The notes beneath the pieces are model-generated. The model was not told the DNA's origin. It did not search any database and worked only from the letters and a program-made list of their open reading frames with translations. Made by a program: the position numbers and the translations under genes. From Sphagnum compactum (Eukaryota > Bryophyta > Sphagnopsida > Sphagnales), in contig OZ234498.1 in assembly GCA_965153455.1 (NCBI GenBank), positions 4,774,001 through 4,838,000 of the forward strand: a DNA stretch of 64,000 nucleotides. The letters run 5' to 3'. Shown here one piece after another: positions 11,481 to 22,874 of the stretch (the first letter of the stretch is position 1; each line of letters opens with the position of its first letter).

Positions 11481-13105
11481 TGTTCACTTTGGTTACCAAT
11501 CACCAACTAAGTTGAATTCCTTATGGAATCAAATCAACTCACAAGAAAGTTGGCTAGGTGGGCATTTATCCTATAAGAATATGACTTTGACATAGTTCAC
11601 AAACATGGTAGGGATCAAGATGTTGATGGGTTGAATCGAAACCCAAGTTCTAACGAAGAAGATACCATTGGAGTTGATTGGCATGATGAGGTGGATTTGG
11701 AAGTAGTATTAGGATGGCATGCTTTGGCATACCTTTATACCCTTTTGGGGTGTTCTAGGATGATGGGGATTCCCATGATGCGGACATGGAACAAGAGGGC
11801 AATGGTGCCCTAAACATTTATGATGATGCACTTGTCATTGCATATTTGCAAGTAAGTGAAGTTCCAATTGGATTAACACCCAAAGAACGAAACCATGTTG
11901 TGCATAAGGCCAAACGGTTCAAATGGGAAGGTAATTCCCTCCTATGCATGTGGGTAGATGGATGAGTGTGGGTTGTGCTTCACTTAAAACAATGTGAGAA
12001 CCTTGTGAAGCACGTTCATGAAGAATTGGGCCATTTTGGGTCAATGGACATATAGTTTGTTCCAAACAATATTGGTGAAGAAGGATGTAATTACAAGTTC
12101 AACAATTTTTTTTCTACATATATCGTGTGTGACCTTGGGCATCTTTCAATGCACCTACACCTCACCTCTAACCTGTACTAATTATGGGGACTTGGGTACT
12201 AGTGGAATTTGGATTTTGCCGATCTATTGAGTTTGACATTTCAACATAACCAATATGTTTTGGTTATGATCAAGCATTTCTCCAAGTGGTTGGAGTTGAT
12301 GTCATTGCTAAATCGTAGCAATGAAAGGGCAACATTTGCACTTTTGGATAGGGCACTTAGTAGGTTTGGGGCTCCAACCAAAATTTCCACTGACCAAGGT
12401 ATGGAATTCCATGGGAAATTCCAAGAGTTGTGTGAAAAAACATTAATTGATCATCACACGATTTCATGAGACCATCTTGAGGTAGATGGGTTAGTTAAAC
12501 AAATCATGCAGATGGTGAAAAATGGTTTATGAAAGTATGGGATCCATAAGGGTCATACTCAAGATTGGGACCTATAATTACCATGGTTAGCTATGGGGTA
12601 TAGGTTTAGTTGACAAGCTTCGATTCTTTCATCTTTTTCACCATATTTTTTATTGTTTGGTCGTGAGCTCGAATTATCAACTTCAATCTGACAAGATGCA
12701 ATGGCAATAATCAACATGGATGATCTTAATGTGTGGATCCAAGCATGTGAACAATAAGTTACCTTGTTCCAACGTATTATGCTCATAGTTATGGAGAATT
12801 TGGTAATTGCCCAACACCAAGATACATTGCATTATGCCACTATCCATGGAGGTGGTTATCAACCTTGAGTTCACAGGTTTGAACCAAGAGATTATGTTTC
12901 CTTGCAATGGACATCACTAAATACTTTGGATGTGACTACATGACGTGTTATTTTACATGTGCAAAAGGTTTTACCATCAGTAGTGTTGTTATTGCAGGGT
13001 CGAAATGGTCAGACATGGATGGACCATGTGCACAATTATGCACCATGTCATTTTCCCAATGTGGATGGCCAAATTCACCCATCTTTAACTGTGGTTTTTG
13101 TTGAC
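11481..13105 (+). mobile_element. Decayed Ty3/gypsy RNase H-integrase region
   Basis: Broken plus-strand frames read in order: an RNase H/connection-like end (ESNQLTRKLARW, then EYDFDIVHKHGR and a DVDGLNR motif at about 11525-11640), integrase core-like sequence (MDFADLLSLT; VLVMIKHFSKWLEL; GAPTKISTDQGMEF at 12209-12469), and chromodomain-proximal sequence to about 13100. The order RNase H then integrase is that of Ty3/gypsy. Many stops and shifts show it cannot encode a working polyprotein. Confidence 0.75.
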
Positions 13106-13384
13106 CTATGATGTATGTTGTGTGGGCAATTTTTAAAAACCACCATTATGTTGATTTGTGATCAATGTTCTTAAGGTTGGCACATAAAGTCAAACAATGG
13201 AATTAGTATAAGGTTTTCTTCCATGGTGATTCACATTTGGTTGGGGATTTGAAAGATTACAAATAGGTGAATAACAATGGGGCTCACATTTACACTTGGC
13301 CTATTGGTCATTTTGCTATGGAACCAAAGTGTTCATCAATGGTGGATTTCCATAAGGTAATTCTATAATGTTATTTGATTTGGA

Positions 13385-13485
13385 AGGACCTTAGCCCTAG
13401 ATAGGGTGGTGGTGTACCATTTAGGATATTTATATATTATCTGTTGTATGTGTGATGACAGTGATAATTATAGGCATCAACATAG
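13385..13485. repeat. Local direct repeat, copy 1
   Basis: Shares ggtgtaccatttagg, tgttgtatgtgtgatgac and a following taggcaycraca stretch with 13809-13910, about 425 bp downstream. Probably a retroelement terminal or duplicated fragment. Confidence 0.55.
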
Positions 13486-13808
13486 GAACACATGACAATT
13501 ATCAAGTGTGTTAGTCTAACTACTCAATTACATCCCACTTAGTTAAGGATAAATTGGGTTAACTAAGTTGATTAGTCTTATTTTAAACTAGTTCAGGTGT
13601 GAACAAGGATCAAAATATTTTTTCATGGGATATAATCTTAAGTTGTGTGATTTCAAATCACTTTTGGTGATTTGAAATTTCAAAGCATAGTGTTTTCATG
13701 TTTGCAGGGTTTTTTTATGTTATGCAATTTTATTTGATTCATCGTTTTGTTATTTTTATGTTTTGGGCTTGAATCTTGTTTGTTGTAGGTGAGTTATATT
13801 TTGGGTTT

Positions 13809-13910
13809 GGATGTGGTGTACCATTTAGGCAATTTTTATGTTATGTGTTGTATGTGTGATGACATCGATAGTTGTAGGCACCGACATAAGAATGCACAAC
13901 AATGATAAAA
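13809..13910. repeat. Local direct repeat, copy 2
   Basis: Second copy of the repeat at 13385-13485. Confidence 0.55.
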
Positions 13911-15770
13911 ATGAACTACATATTTTAGTTTGAAAGCAAACTTGAAGCTATGTAAATCCACAAAAAGGTTTAAGATCTACCATTGATTACATGCAAAATA
14001 ATCTTCAAAGCTTATGAACTTGTTTATACTAAACTTCTTGATGAAAAAGCCTTCTCATAAATGTTAGAAGTTTTTTCTTGATCTTTAGAAAATCTTTCAA
14101 ATAACATGGTTCTATAATTCACTTTTGCATTAAGTTTTTAAAAATTCCATCACAATTTCAAGGACATGGATTTTAATGATTTTCTAAAGGTGAAAAATTG
14201 AATTCACTTTCATGATTGCTTTCCATCTATACACCATTTCCTATCAATATTTTGGCCAACATTTGATTGATTTTAGTGCTTCAATGCAAACATGGGTTTT
14301 AAGATTGAAAAAAGGTAGAACTCCTATTGTTCACACATCACCAAATTGTGAAGATAACAATAAAAGGGTTTTTTCCCCAAATGCAACTCACATGAACTTC
14401 AAATGATCACAAAACGGCTGTCTATAAAATCCATTTAAGTAGTCAAATGGGCTCAACAATGCACAACATGCATGATGTGCTACGGATCTCACATTCTAGC
14501 ATCTCAAGTAAGTTCCTCAACATAATGTGCAAGGGAAGGCCTCTTTCTTCCCAAGGTTCTCATGGCATGATATGAAGGCATTCAACAAAGAGTTAAATCA
14601 CTCAAGAACCTCATGAAAGCTAAGGGAACAAGCCCTTCCCTTGGAGCATAACACACAATTTGCTTTCAAAAATGACAAATCTTCTTCTTAAGGCTAAATT
14701 GGCCTCCATTTCATGGATATTATTGCTTCAGTTTGTGGAAAAGACTTCTTTTGAATGGAGGCCCATGAAATGAGGATCAATTCACCTTAGGAGGACCAAC
14801 ATGTGACCAAAACCATAATACATGCAACTCAAAATATATTTTTAAAGATATTAATTAATGTGTGACCAAAAATCAAATACATGAAATTTACAAAGAAAAA
14901 GATACAAAGTTCAATTATTATTTTTTATAAAAAAAACTAAAGTGAAGACTAAAGGCAAAAAAGGTTACATTATTGTGATGAGAAAACAATGGGATTTCAG
15001 AAATTTTAGCTTTGAAGACACATGCAAGAAGACTTTACCAAACAAATCACAGCACTTGGCAGATCTTGGGGGCCACATGCAAGAGCAAACTTGTATGTAA
15101 GTAAGTAAGTACAAAGGATGTCAACCAACAACAAAAGAGGATTTCCACATGCCGAAATTTAAAAAAAGAAAAAAAAAAAACATTCTTTTGCATTCGATAT
15201 TTGCCTCTTGTCCACCGCCTTGAAATTAATGTACGTACTACCTTGAAGCTTTTACACCTCATCATCATCGCTCTCTCTTCCCCGGTCGCTCTCCTCCTTT
15301 TGCATGGAAGGAAAAAAAAAACGAGGAATTCGTTGGAGGATGAGCAATGTCCGCTGGCAGACACGGATCCGCTGGTGAATTGTGTAAAGCTCGATTTGAT
15401 CCCACGTAACCACATGGCAAGAAACCGCTTTCAATGGGGCCGAGGCGTGGCCGTTGCGTGCGTGCCTGCTAGCCACCCACACGTAATACTTAGACAAGAA
15501 ACGTCTAATTCTTCTGCGGTCACTTTGACGACGCCGCAAATCGCAACCGCTCCGATCTAAGCACTATCACCCATTTTGCACTTTCTACCATCAACGGTTG
15601 GATATCTTTTGCCACGTCGGAAAATTCTAGATCGGACGAACTATTCAGCTTTCTGAACCGGGCGGTAAAGATGGACTTTTCAGTTTGACGGCCTAGATCT
15701 GGCCACAATACCCCCTACTACGGCAGAAGGAAGAGCGCTGTTGCTGCCTGTAGGCGATGATGATGGGTTT
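13911..15770. other. Intergenic region leading into DnaJ-type gene promoter
   Basis: AT-rich until about 15200, then distinctly GC-richer towards the zinc-finger gene. An imperfect inverted repeat built on gcctccatttcat lies at about 14703-14780. I see no convincing coding sequence. Confidence 0.5.
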
Positions 15771-15773
15771 CAA

Positions 15774-15779
15774 TATAAA
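15774..15779 (+). promoter_or_regulatory. Possible TATA box of DnaJ-type zinc-finger gene
   Basis: TATAAA within caatataaacc, about 490 bp upstream of the chosen ATG at the start of the GC-richer block. This implies a long 5' leader or a 5' leader intron. No other element of equal quality lies nearby except an ATATATAAA 20 bases before the ATG, which is too close. Confidence 0.4.
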
Positions 15780-16086
15780 CCGTGTGCGCTAGCCATCGCC
15801 AGATTCTTGTTTGTATTTTTGCGGATTCTTCTCGCTCTCTTTGTGTCGTCATTGCTTCTTGGCAGAAATTCTCTACTCCCGATCTGGTTACAGAAATTTG
15901 GGTTTTGGAGAGTTTTTTCTTTTTCTGCCTTTTATTTTGGCAAAAGCTTTTGGTTTTGAGGAATTTTGGGTTCGAGGTTTAGTCCAGAATTTTGCAGAGC
16001 AAGAATTAGTGCGGAACTCTCATCTTTTGCTGCAATAAGCACGCAAGAAAGCTTGGTTTTATTAGGCCTGCAAGATTTCGTTTTTA

Positions 16087-16110
16087 ATGAAGATTGTGGA
16101 AAACCTGTGA
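16087..16110 (+). other. Upstream mini-ORF in 5' leader
   Basis: ATG followed by six codons and TGA (MKIVENL) within the inferred leader of the gene at 16270. It could reduce initiation at the main ATG if retained in the mRNA. Confidence 0.35.
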
Positions 16111-16269
16111 GATCTCTACGAGAAAGGCAAAGGAGATCGGCAGGAGATCGATCAAACGCAGGGGTTGAATCCGATTGGAGGTGGTTGTCTCACCACTGCT
16201 GCAGGGAGAGGGGCGGCCGGCAGGTTCCTTTGTTTTGAGCATAGCGCAATATATAAACCCGAGGCGAAC

Positions 16270-16599
16270 ATGTCTCCGGGAGTAGCAATACAGGTGGCGC
16301 AAGGGTTAGGTGTACTGGCAGGCGCATGGGCCATCAAGTCGATGATAGACGCAGAAGATGAGAAACCACCGATGGCGGGAGGATTCCGATGCTCAACTTG
16401 CAACGGCTCCAGGAGGGTACCATGCCTGTGCACAAAGTGGTCAGATAACGATGTAGGCTGCGGGACGTGCAGTGGAACCGGCATGATGCGGTGCAGCAGT
16501 TGTGGAGGCTCCGGAACTGGAAGGCCTATACCTGTACAGATTCGAGCTTCCAGTATTCCAGGAGGAGGAGGAGGAGGAGGAGGAAACCAAAGGTCATGA
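16270..16599 (+). CDS. Small DnaJ-type Cys-rich zinc-finger protein
   Basis: 109 residues from the first ATG of the frame (MSPGVAIQ). Residues 5-25 form a hydrophobic or amphipathic helix. Residues 39-82 hold the Cys cluster: CSTC at 41-44, CLC at 52-54, CGTCSGTG at 64-71 and CSSCGGSG at 75-82. This is the CxxCxGxG arrangement of DnaJ/Hsp40 zinc fingers, without a J domain. A Gly run (about 98-105, from a GGA microsatellite) and QRS end the protein. Plants encode several such small DnaJ-related proteins, some plastidial, and this matches the type whose finger starts FRCSTCNGSRRVPC. A partner or compartment cannot be assigned from the sequence. The gene sits alone in the spacer between the inverted arms. 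Confidence 0.85.
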   Translation: MSPGVAIQVAQGLGVLAGAWAIKSMIDAEDEKPPMAGGFRCSTCNGSRRVPCLCTKWSDNDVGCGTCSGTGMMRCSSCGGSGTGRPIPVQIRASSIPGGGGGGGGNQRS

Positions 16600-17453
16600 A
16601 TGAATGAATCGGTTTCCAAGCTCTCGTCGTCATCGTCAAGGCTCTCTCTCTCGCTCTCTCATTTCTAGAACCGTCTGAAAACGATTTGTCGAAAATCGAC
16701 TGACAGGCAGAGAAACGCATGGAGCGGTGTGCAATTGCCAACACCCTTGTAAAATCAGCGTTTTGTAGCAGCAGGTTTTGCTACACTCAAGACAAGAATT
16801 GTATTGCTCCACGGAGTTTGTAGTGCATGACAAAGCCATCAGGCCAATGCTTAGGAGTGCGGTGGTAGTAGTATACGAAGTTAGTGCTTTGCCTTTTATT
16901 GTCCATTTGTGCCATAGATGAACTTTTTCTAGGCTTAGAATTCCCAAAAGTGGAGACAGTTTTGGTCTCTTAAGGAAATTTTAGTAGACTGCACGCAATT
17001 GGGGTTGTTTGGATATTTGCTCAGGGTACAAATTTATGGCTTTGGATGCTTTGTATTTTCGGGATTTGATTGAATTTTTTTGACAGAGTTTTCCCCCTGT
17101 TTGTTGAAAAGATATTTTGGACATTTTACAACAAACTGGTTGATACAGTAACTGTGCTACTCTCAGTAGATCAATGGAATTATTTGTTGGTGTTTTTCGC
17201 TTGTGAGCGTCCTTTGACTGTGTCTTGGTAGTTGTGAGAGTTTGTCATGGTGGTGCTGGAAATGCATCAATAATTCATAAGATTTTTTTGGGTAACCCTC
17301 TCCCTTCACAGGGAAGATGGGTTCCATCCATGTCTCTGAATATCAAACCAAGTCAATATTCCAACCAACAGTCGCATTTGTGACCCAACTCTGCAAGATA
17401 TACTGATGTTGGCACCCTTTGATCAAACGCGTTGAGCCCTAGGGATTTTGTAC
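16600..17453. other. 3' flank of zinc-finger gene
   Basis: Begins with a CT-rich 3' untranslated stretch (tctctctcgctctctc, about 16643-16660). No gene seen. Confidence 0.5.
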
Positions 17454-17797
17454 TGACAATGTTTTTCTTCAATCCTTCGCACGATTCTAGATGATGTCTT
17501 GTACTGAAAATCCTGTAATCTGAAACAATTTGCTTCTTGTGCAATTTTGCAATCAGGGATTGGGAGCAAGTGATTCTGAAAGAGTGCATACCACACATTT
17601 CAAGTTTTTCCTCAGATTTTTATTGACAATGTTTTGACTACAGTCTTTGGTCTGCTTCTAGATGATGTCCTGTACTGAAAACCCTGTAATCTGAAACGCT
17701 TTGCATCTTGTGCAATTTTGCAATTAGGGGTTACGAGCAAGTGATTCTGAAAGGGTGCAGAACACAAATTTCAAGTTTTTCCTTTGCTATTTGGCTG
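17454..17797. repeat. Tandem duplication of about 172 bp
   Basis: Units 17454-17625 and 17626-17797 both start gacaatgttttt/g and share ctagatgatgtc, gtactgaaaa and ttgtgcaattttgcaat. They are similar but clearly diverged, so this is an older duplication. Non-coding. Confidence 0.8.
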
Positions 17798-19370
17798 CCA
17801 TTTCTGAGTCAGAATGAAAATGTGTTTCACCACAAACCCTGGTGATTTGAAAACTGTCAGTTTTCACATCCCAATGATATGATTCATTGGAGCTGGTTTA
17901 AGTAGAACTTTAGATTTCAAACAGGAACTTGTTTAGCTGATTCAGAAGTAAAGAGAAATGAAATGGAAGAGTGTATTTTGAAATGCATCTTTTCAAAAAA
18001 GTAGATTTCCAACACCATAATCATGAGCAGATTTTTAAAACCTTTTGTGTCAATTTTGCACCCCGTTTCTCTTCAACTGAATTTGAATTCTATTCAATAC
18101 ATTTCAATTCAAGTTACATGCAATGTCATGCAATATTTTCATTCAAATGGGACTTAGTTTCCACAGAATCAATTGATTTTTTTAAACCAGTTGATCACCA
18201 CTAGTATTGCATGGCATAGTGGAGCCCAAGTTTTATTTTCATCATGTGATTTTGGCATATCAGCACCACATATTAAATAGGAGCTGTTTGGAGAGATTAT
18301 GAAATAGATTTGAGGTGTTGGCACCACATGCTAATAGCCAGCTGTGGGTAAAGAGGCTATGGTATACAGACCATCTGCCGTGAAATGCTCTAGCTTGGTT
18401 TTCACGACATGAAAACATTAAAACCCTGATCACACTAACCCTCAAAATAGTTTCAATAGGTTAGTGTGATCAGGGCTTTAATGTTTTAATGGAAAAAAAA
18501 TAGTTTCAGTAAAACTAATCCTCAAAATAAATTCAATTTTAAACCCTGACTTGTTGGACCATAATTTGCCCTTCAATCACTCCAACAGAGGCCTTGAAAT
18601 TTCCATAAGAACTTTCATTGAGGACAACCCTAAATCTGAGTAATTGATCAAATCCCTAATTCTCAATCTGCATCTTCATAAGGTAAGTTGCAATCACCCT
18701 AGACCCACATCCCAATCTGTTGTGCCATTTTGCTGTGAAGTACTTCCAAAATGTATAACACAAACTTCGTCAGAGATGATAGATAATTTCTCTCCACCTG
18801 CCCGTCCATAAGCTCAGCAAAGAACCCAAGACAGACAGCCATGCCTGAGGCTTCTGCACTACATTAAAGTTTTGACCAGTGACATCATGTCAGTACATAA
18901 ACCACACCATCCACTCAGGAGTCCAAAAGGTCAATCTAGATGGACCCCTGCAACCTCTCATCTTGACAGAATGATTGCCACATAAGACATAGTGCAGAAA
19001 TTAATCTCGGCAATGATTTCAAGCAAAGAAAAGTGAGAAAGTTCAGTGCTACTTTGCTTCAGATTCCATCCCCTGCTTTCAAAACTATGAATGAAGCCAT
19101 GGACACAAGCCTAAAATAGAAATCAAGGTGCTTCTCAAAATCTCTGTAAACATCTTCCATGAGATATCTGCAGATGAATTTGCTCATCCGTTCTTCACTG
19201 TTGAGTACTAGTAATCTCTGCTAGAACTAGTACTTCAGTATGACTACTAGTAACCTGTCATTGGAACTCACATTTCTACCCTTATGAAATGAATAACTGG
19301 CCACATGTCCAAGAGAGTGGAATTGGGATAAGCAGTCAATTTTCGTCTATCTAATCTTGGACAACAAAAA
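17798..19370. other. Intergenic, no gene seen
   Basis: Apart from the hairpin at 18412-18487 I see only non-coding sequence. The part nearest 19370 is the likely 3' untranslated region of the DUF3685-like gene. Confidence 0.45.
18412..18487. repeat. Near-perfect 29-bp inverted repeat (hairpin)
   Basis: Arms 18412-18440 and 18459-18487 pair with one mismatch around an 18-base loop; the core is ccctgatcacactaacc. It could be a MITE relic or a small foldback. No flanking target duplication was recognised. Confidence 0.85.
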
Positions 19371-22300
19371 CTACTTGGAGGACCATCTCACACTTTGTCG
19401 AATTCCTTCAAATATCAGCCCAAATGATCTGCCAATTAGACAGACAAAGAGAAAGGACAGAGCATCACCCAGTCTCAAGACCAGCACTTGGAGCAGTGGG
19501 CCAACTATGTCCGAAAACTCCAAATACAAACTGTAGTAGTATCTCCTGGAACATTCAATCATGCACCAAAGAAGTGAAATGCATGAGATTGTAATATTAA
19601 CCAATTATCAGCTTCCTACAATCTGCACCACCTCTTATAAGCCTCAGGTGAAATTTAACACTGCAGAACAAATACAATTTCCACTTTCTGTGCATCATGA
19701 TAGATAGGCAGAGTCAGAAAATACCAGCCCGTGAGGCCCTTGAGTTCTCTGCTACGCCTTGCAGGCATCTGGAGCCATGAGAATCTCAATTCTTGAGGAT
19801 GTTCTTTTTGCTTCAACTGGCCCCCTTGCCGTTTTGTCTTGTTCCCTTTAACTGGATGTTGATTGGAGATCGTAGTCACCTGGATTGTCCATAGCTCAAA
19901 CCGATCCTCAAACATGGCTACCACGGAAGAAAAATTCTTCTGCAACCAACCATTTAATGCCACCTGTCCAGACAGAGGAAACTCAATACACACAAAAAGC
20001 AACATAATTAATGACCTTCAAGACTTTTCATGAGAAGAACAGAAGTTCATAGTATCCACTTTGCAACTTGTCCTTAAAGTTCTGTTGTGCACCTTCATGT
20101 GATTGGAACCTAGTTCCAGTGATGGGCATTTCCTACATTCACAAGACATGTCCACATGGGTTTCTTCCATGTCAAAGAAACAAAGTGGATTATGTGCCCT
20201 ACGATTGACTTAGGGGAGACACACCTGGTTACGGAATCTCTCAAGAACGCGTGTTGATAAGATTGATGACCGTACCAAAATAGGCCAATCATTCTCTTCT
20301 TGTCCCCCCATTAGAGAAGACTGGCCAAGGTACATTGCAGCTACACTGTCAGCTATGGCAACTACCATATCTTCCAATGCATTGCCAGCATGCTTCAGCA
20401 TTATCCTATGATCACAGCAGGATCCAGGTCTGCACAAAGAATGATCAAACTGAATCAGAACCTAAAATGAAGCATGTTGTGTTCATCTTTTGTCACACAT
20501 GATTTGCAGTGTCCCTCTCTCCCAAACTATCTTGCTTCCAAAAGAAACATCCCTCCTGCAACATAGAAGTCACAGGGGCACCCATAAAAACTGCCATCCT
20601 CCTTGGGCATGATTTTTTGTGTTTTTTGTCTCTAAAATATGCAGCAGCAAGGAAATTGCAGCCAAGATCTGCCCAGTCATAAGCTGACTATGTGTGATGA
20701 AGTAAGCTGTACTGCAGAATGGGTCTTCAATGCAATTTTCATCCTTACAGCACATCCACTTACCTATGTCCATGCCAAGTTCTCTACTAACTCTTCATGC
20801 TTGAGTCAGTAGGAGTTACCTCATTGTCTTAAACCGTAGAAAGAACAGCAAATCCATATACAGCTGTGTTTTTCCAGTTCTCTGCAGATAACTCAGGACC
20901 AGATCTTCCCCTTTCCTGGAGCTTCCTCCCCTAGTTTGTAACTCAGTTATATCCTCAACTTCAACATTGGCACTTCCAGATTTGTTGCTGGATTCAAGTC
21001 TGACCTTCATGAGTTCTGGATTCACCAGAGATGGCTCCATTGCAAGCCATTCTCTGCAAATAGGTTCAGTTAAGTTGCATAGTATGTTCATTGAAAGCTC
21101 AGACCACTGAGCTGATGCCAACAATCCACTACTCTCACTTATGCCATTGACCTGCCAGGGCAACAGTATTCCAATCAGGCTACCTTACTGCCCTCCACAG
21201 ACCAAGTTATTGACGACAGAAAGAGCAGCTCTTACATCAGATGATGGGTGTCTCATATAAATGCAGAACTGTAAAGAGATATCACTGATGTGGTCAAATG
21301 AAGATGCAATGTATGGTAGTTTGATCACAGATCATGTGAAGATTGGCCCTTATGTTGTTTAACCCAAAATTCAAGCAGCTGGGTCAGGACTCGTGCGACT
21401 AACCCAGGTTTAAACAGAAAACACTGAAGATAGGTCTGTGGAGTCAATGCCTGCCTCTTTGCGAAGATGCTCCAGTGACTGCAACAGTAAGCGAAGCCTT
21501 GGCCCATTGCTTAAAGCCTGCAAGCTCAACATAGGACGCTTAGGAGGCCCTTCCTTGTCCTCATCAACCTCGACCATTTCTCTCTCAACTTGATCCAATT
21601 TCATGAGGGCTGCAATAAGCTTTGCCTGTGTGGAATTCCAGACATCATTCCCATGGATGGCAGGTTGAGAGCTCTGCTTATGTGACTTTTGTCCAATGGT
21701 TCCTTGGACAGTTGCTTGTTTCTTCTGAGAGGGGTGACCCTGAAAAGGAAGATGGAAATGAATTTTAGCCGTAGAAGGCTTTGCAGGTGCAGCAATACCT
21801 GCTACATATGCAAGTACCACAGAACTCATGAGCATCAAATGCTCTACAGCAGGTCTCCAGTCCACAGCCACCACCATGCTCCCAAGCTCTGTCACCGATG
21901 ACCCACTGCACTGACATCCTCTGCAGAGATCCTTGTTCAATCTCCATCTCAACCTTGTGTTCATGCTATGCTGCAATGAAAAAAGCACATCTGGAAAGAG
22001 AACAACAGGTTGAACATAAGTCACACTGCTGCTCACATGATCTGAATGCTCAATTCTTTTAATACATGGAAAAGATGGAGTGATCCTCCTGCTAGTGGTG
22101 AACTCTTACACTTCTTCATGGCTACAAGTCACAAATCAGACTAGAAGATGTGAAAGAGAACAGTGAGCTATGGGATTTAAACTGTGGATTCTTAAACCCC
22201 CGTCTGACATTGGCATTGTTCAATGAATTGAAAACAGAACTGATCACATGCAATTCCACATTGAAAAACTGGCTCATATAGACACCACTTGCTTGGGCAT

Positions 22301-22874
22301 CTAAAGATTACAAATTCTGCAAAAATCAATAATACAGAAACCAAAAACCCAACCATACATAAAATGTTTCAACAAGCGATGTTTTTAGCAATGTGGATCA
22401 AGAAGGTTCCAGACTTTTGCAAGACCACCATCAGCAGCACTAACCTAATTCTAGCCCTAATATCTTGCATGCGACGAGCATAAACCCCACAACCAATTGC
22501 AACGGTGGCGGTCACGAGCCCTAACCACACGGCTACTTGCAAGGACACAAAGCAAAGCAAGCCGACTCTCGCCGCAAAAACATTTCACTTCTTCTCTCCG
22601 TATAGTATACAAAATGAGTCTATTAAGAACGGACTACCGATAACCACACAGCTTTCAAACGAGACAAAAGAGGGGTGAAGAGGAAAGGGAACGCCTTACT
22701 CTGTTTGAAGCAAAATGGCAACGAAGAAGTTAGTGCAGAAGGTGGTGCACATCCAGCGTGGAAAAAAACTTCTCGACGTAGTGAGGAGGAGGGATAATGC
22801 TCTGCAACACCAGTAGGTTTTTGCAGAGCAGCTTGAAAAGGGCTGAGCTTCGGAGGCGCAAAACAAAGCGCCAT
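19371..22874 (-). CDS. Multi-exon plastid-type DUF3685-like protein (possibly damaged)
   Basis: Exons read on the minus strand: 22874-22700 (MALCFAPPKLSPFQ, transit-peptide-like, donor GTAAGG); 22535-22445 (hydrophobic AVWLGLVTATVAIGCGVYA); about 21964-21410 (LRWRLNKDL...DWRPAVEHLMLMSSVVLAY); 21151-20820 (WSELSMNILCNLTEP...DLLFFLRF); a short piece ending at a GTAAGT donor near 20766; about 20422-20225; 19963-19725; 19545-19371. The C-terminus (GWRYYYSLYLEFSDIVGPL, then LIGRSFGLIFEGIRQS) resembles the DUF3685 family of cyanobacteria and plastids, whose function is unknown. The last junction (W codon split by a phase-2 intron) is clean. Middle junctions are not: see findings. The family name is from memory of motifs, so moderately sure. 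Confidence 0.6.

Noticed and set aside
16165-16269. N-terminal extension of the DnaJ-type zinc-finger protein
   Set aside because: The upstream part of the frame has no ATG (it opens at TTG) and does not look like a transit peptide or a conserved domain.
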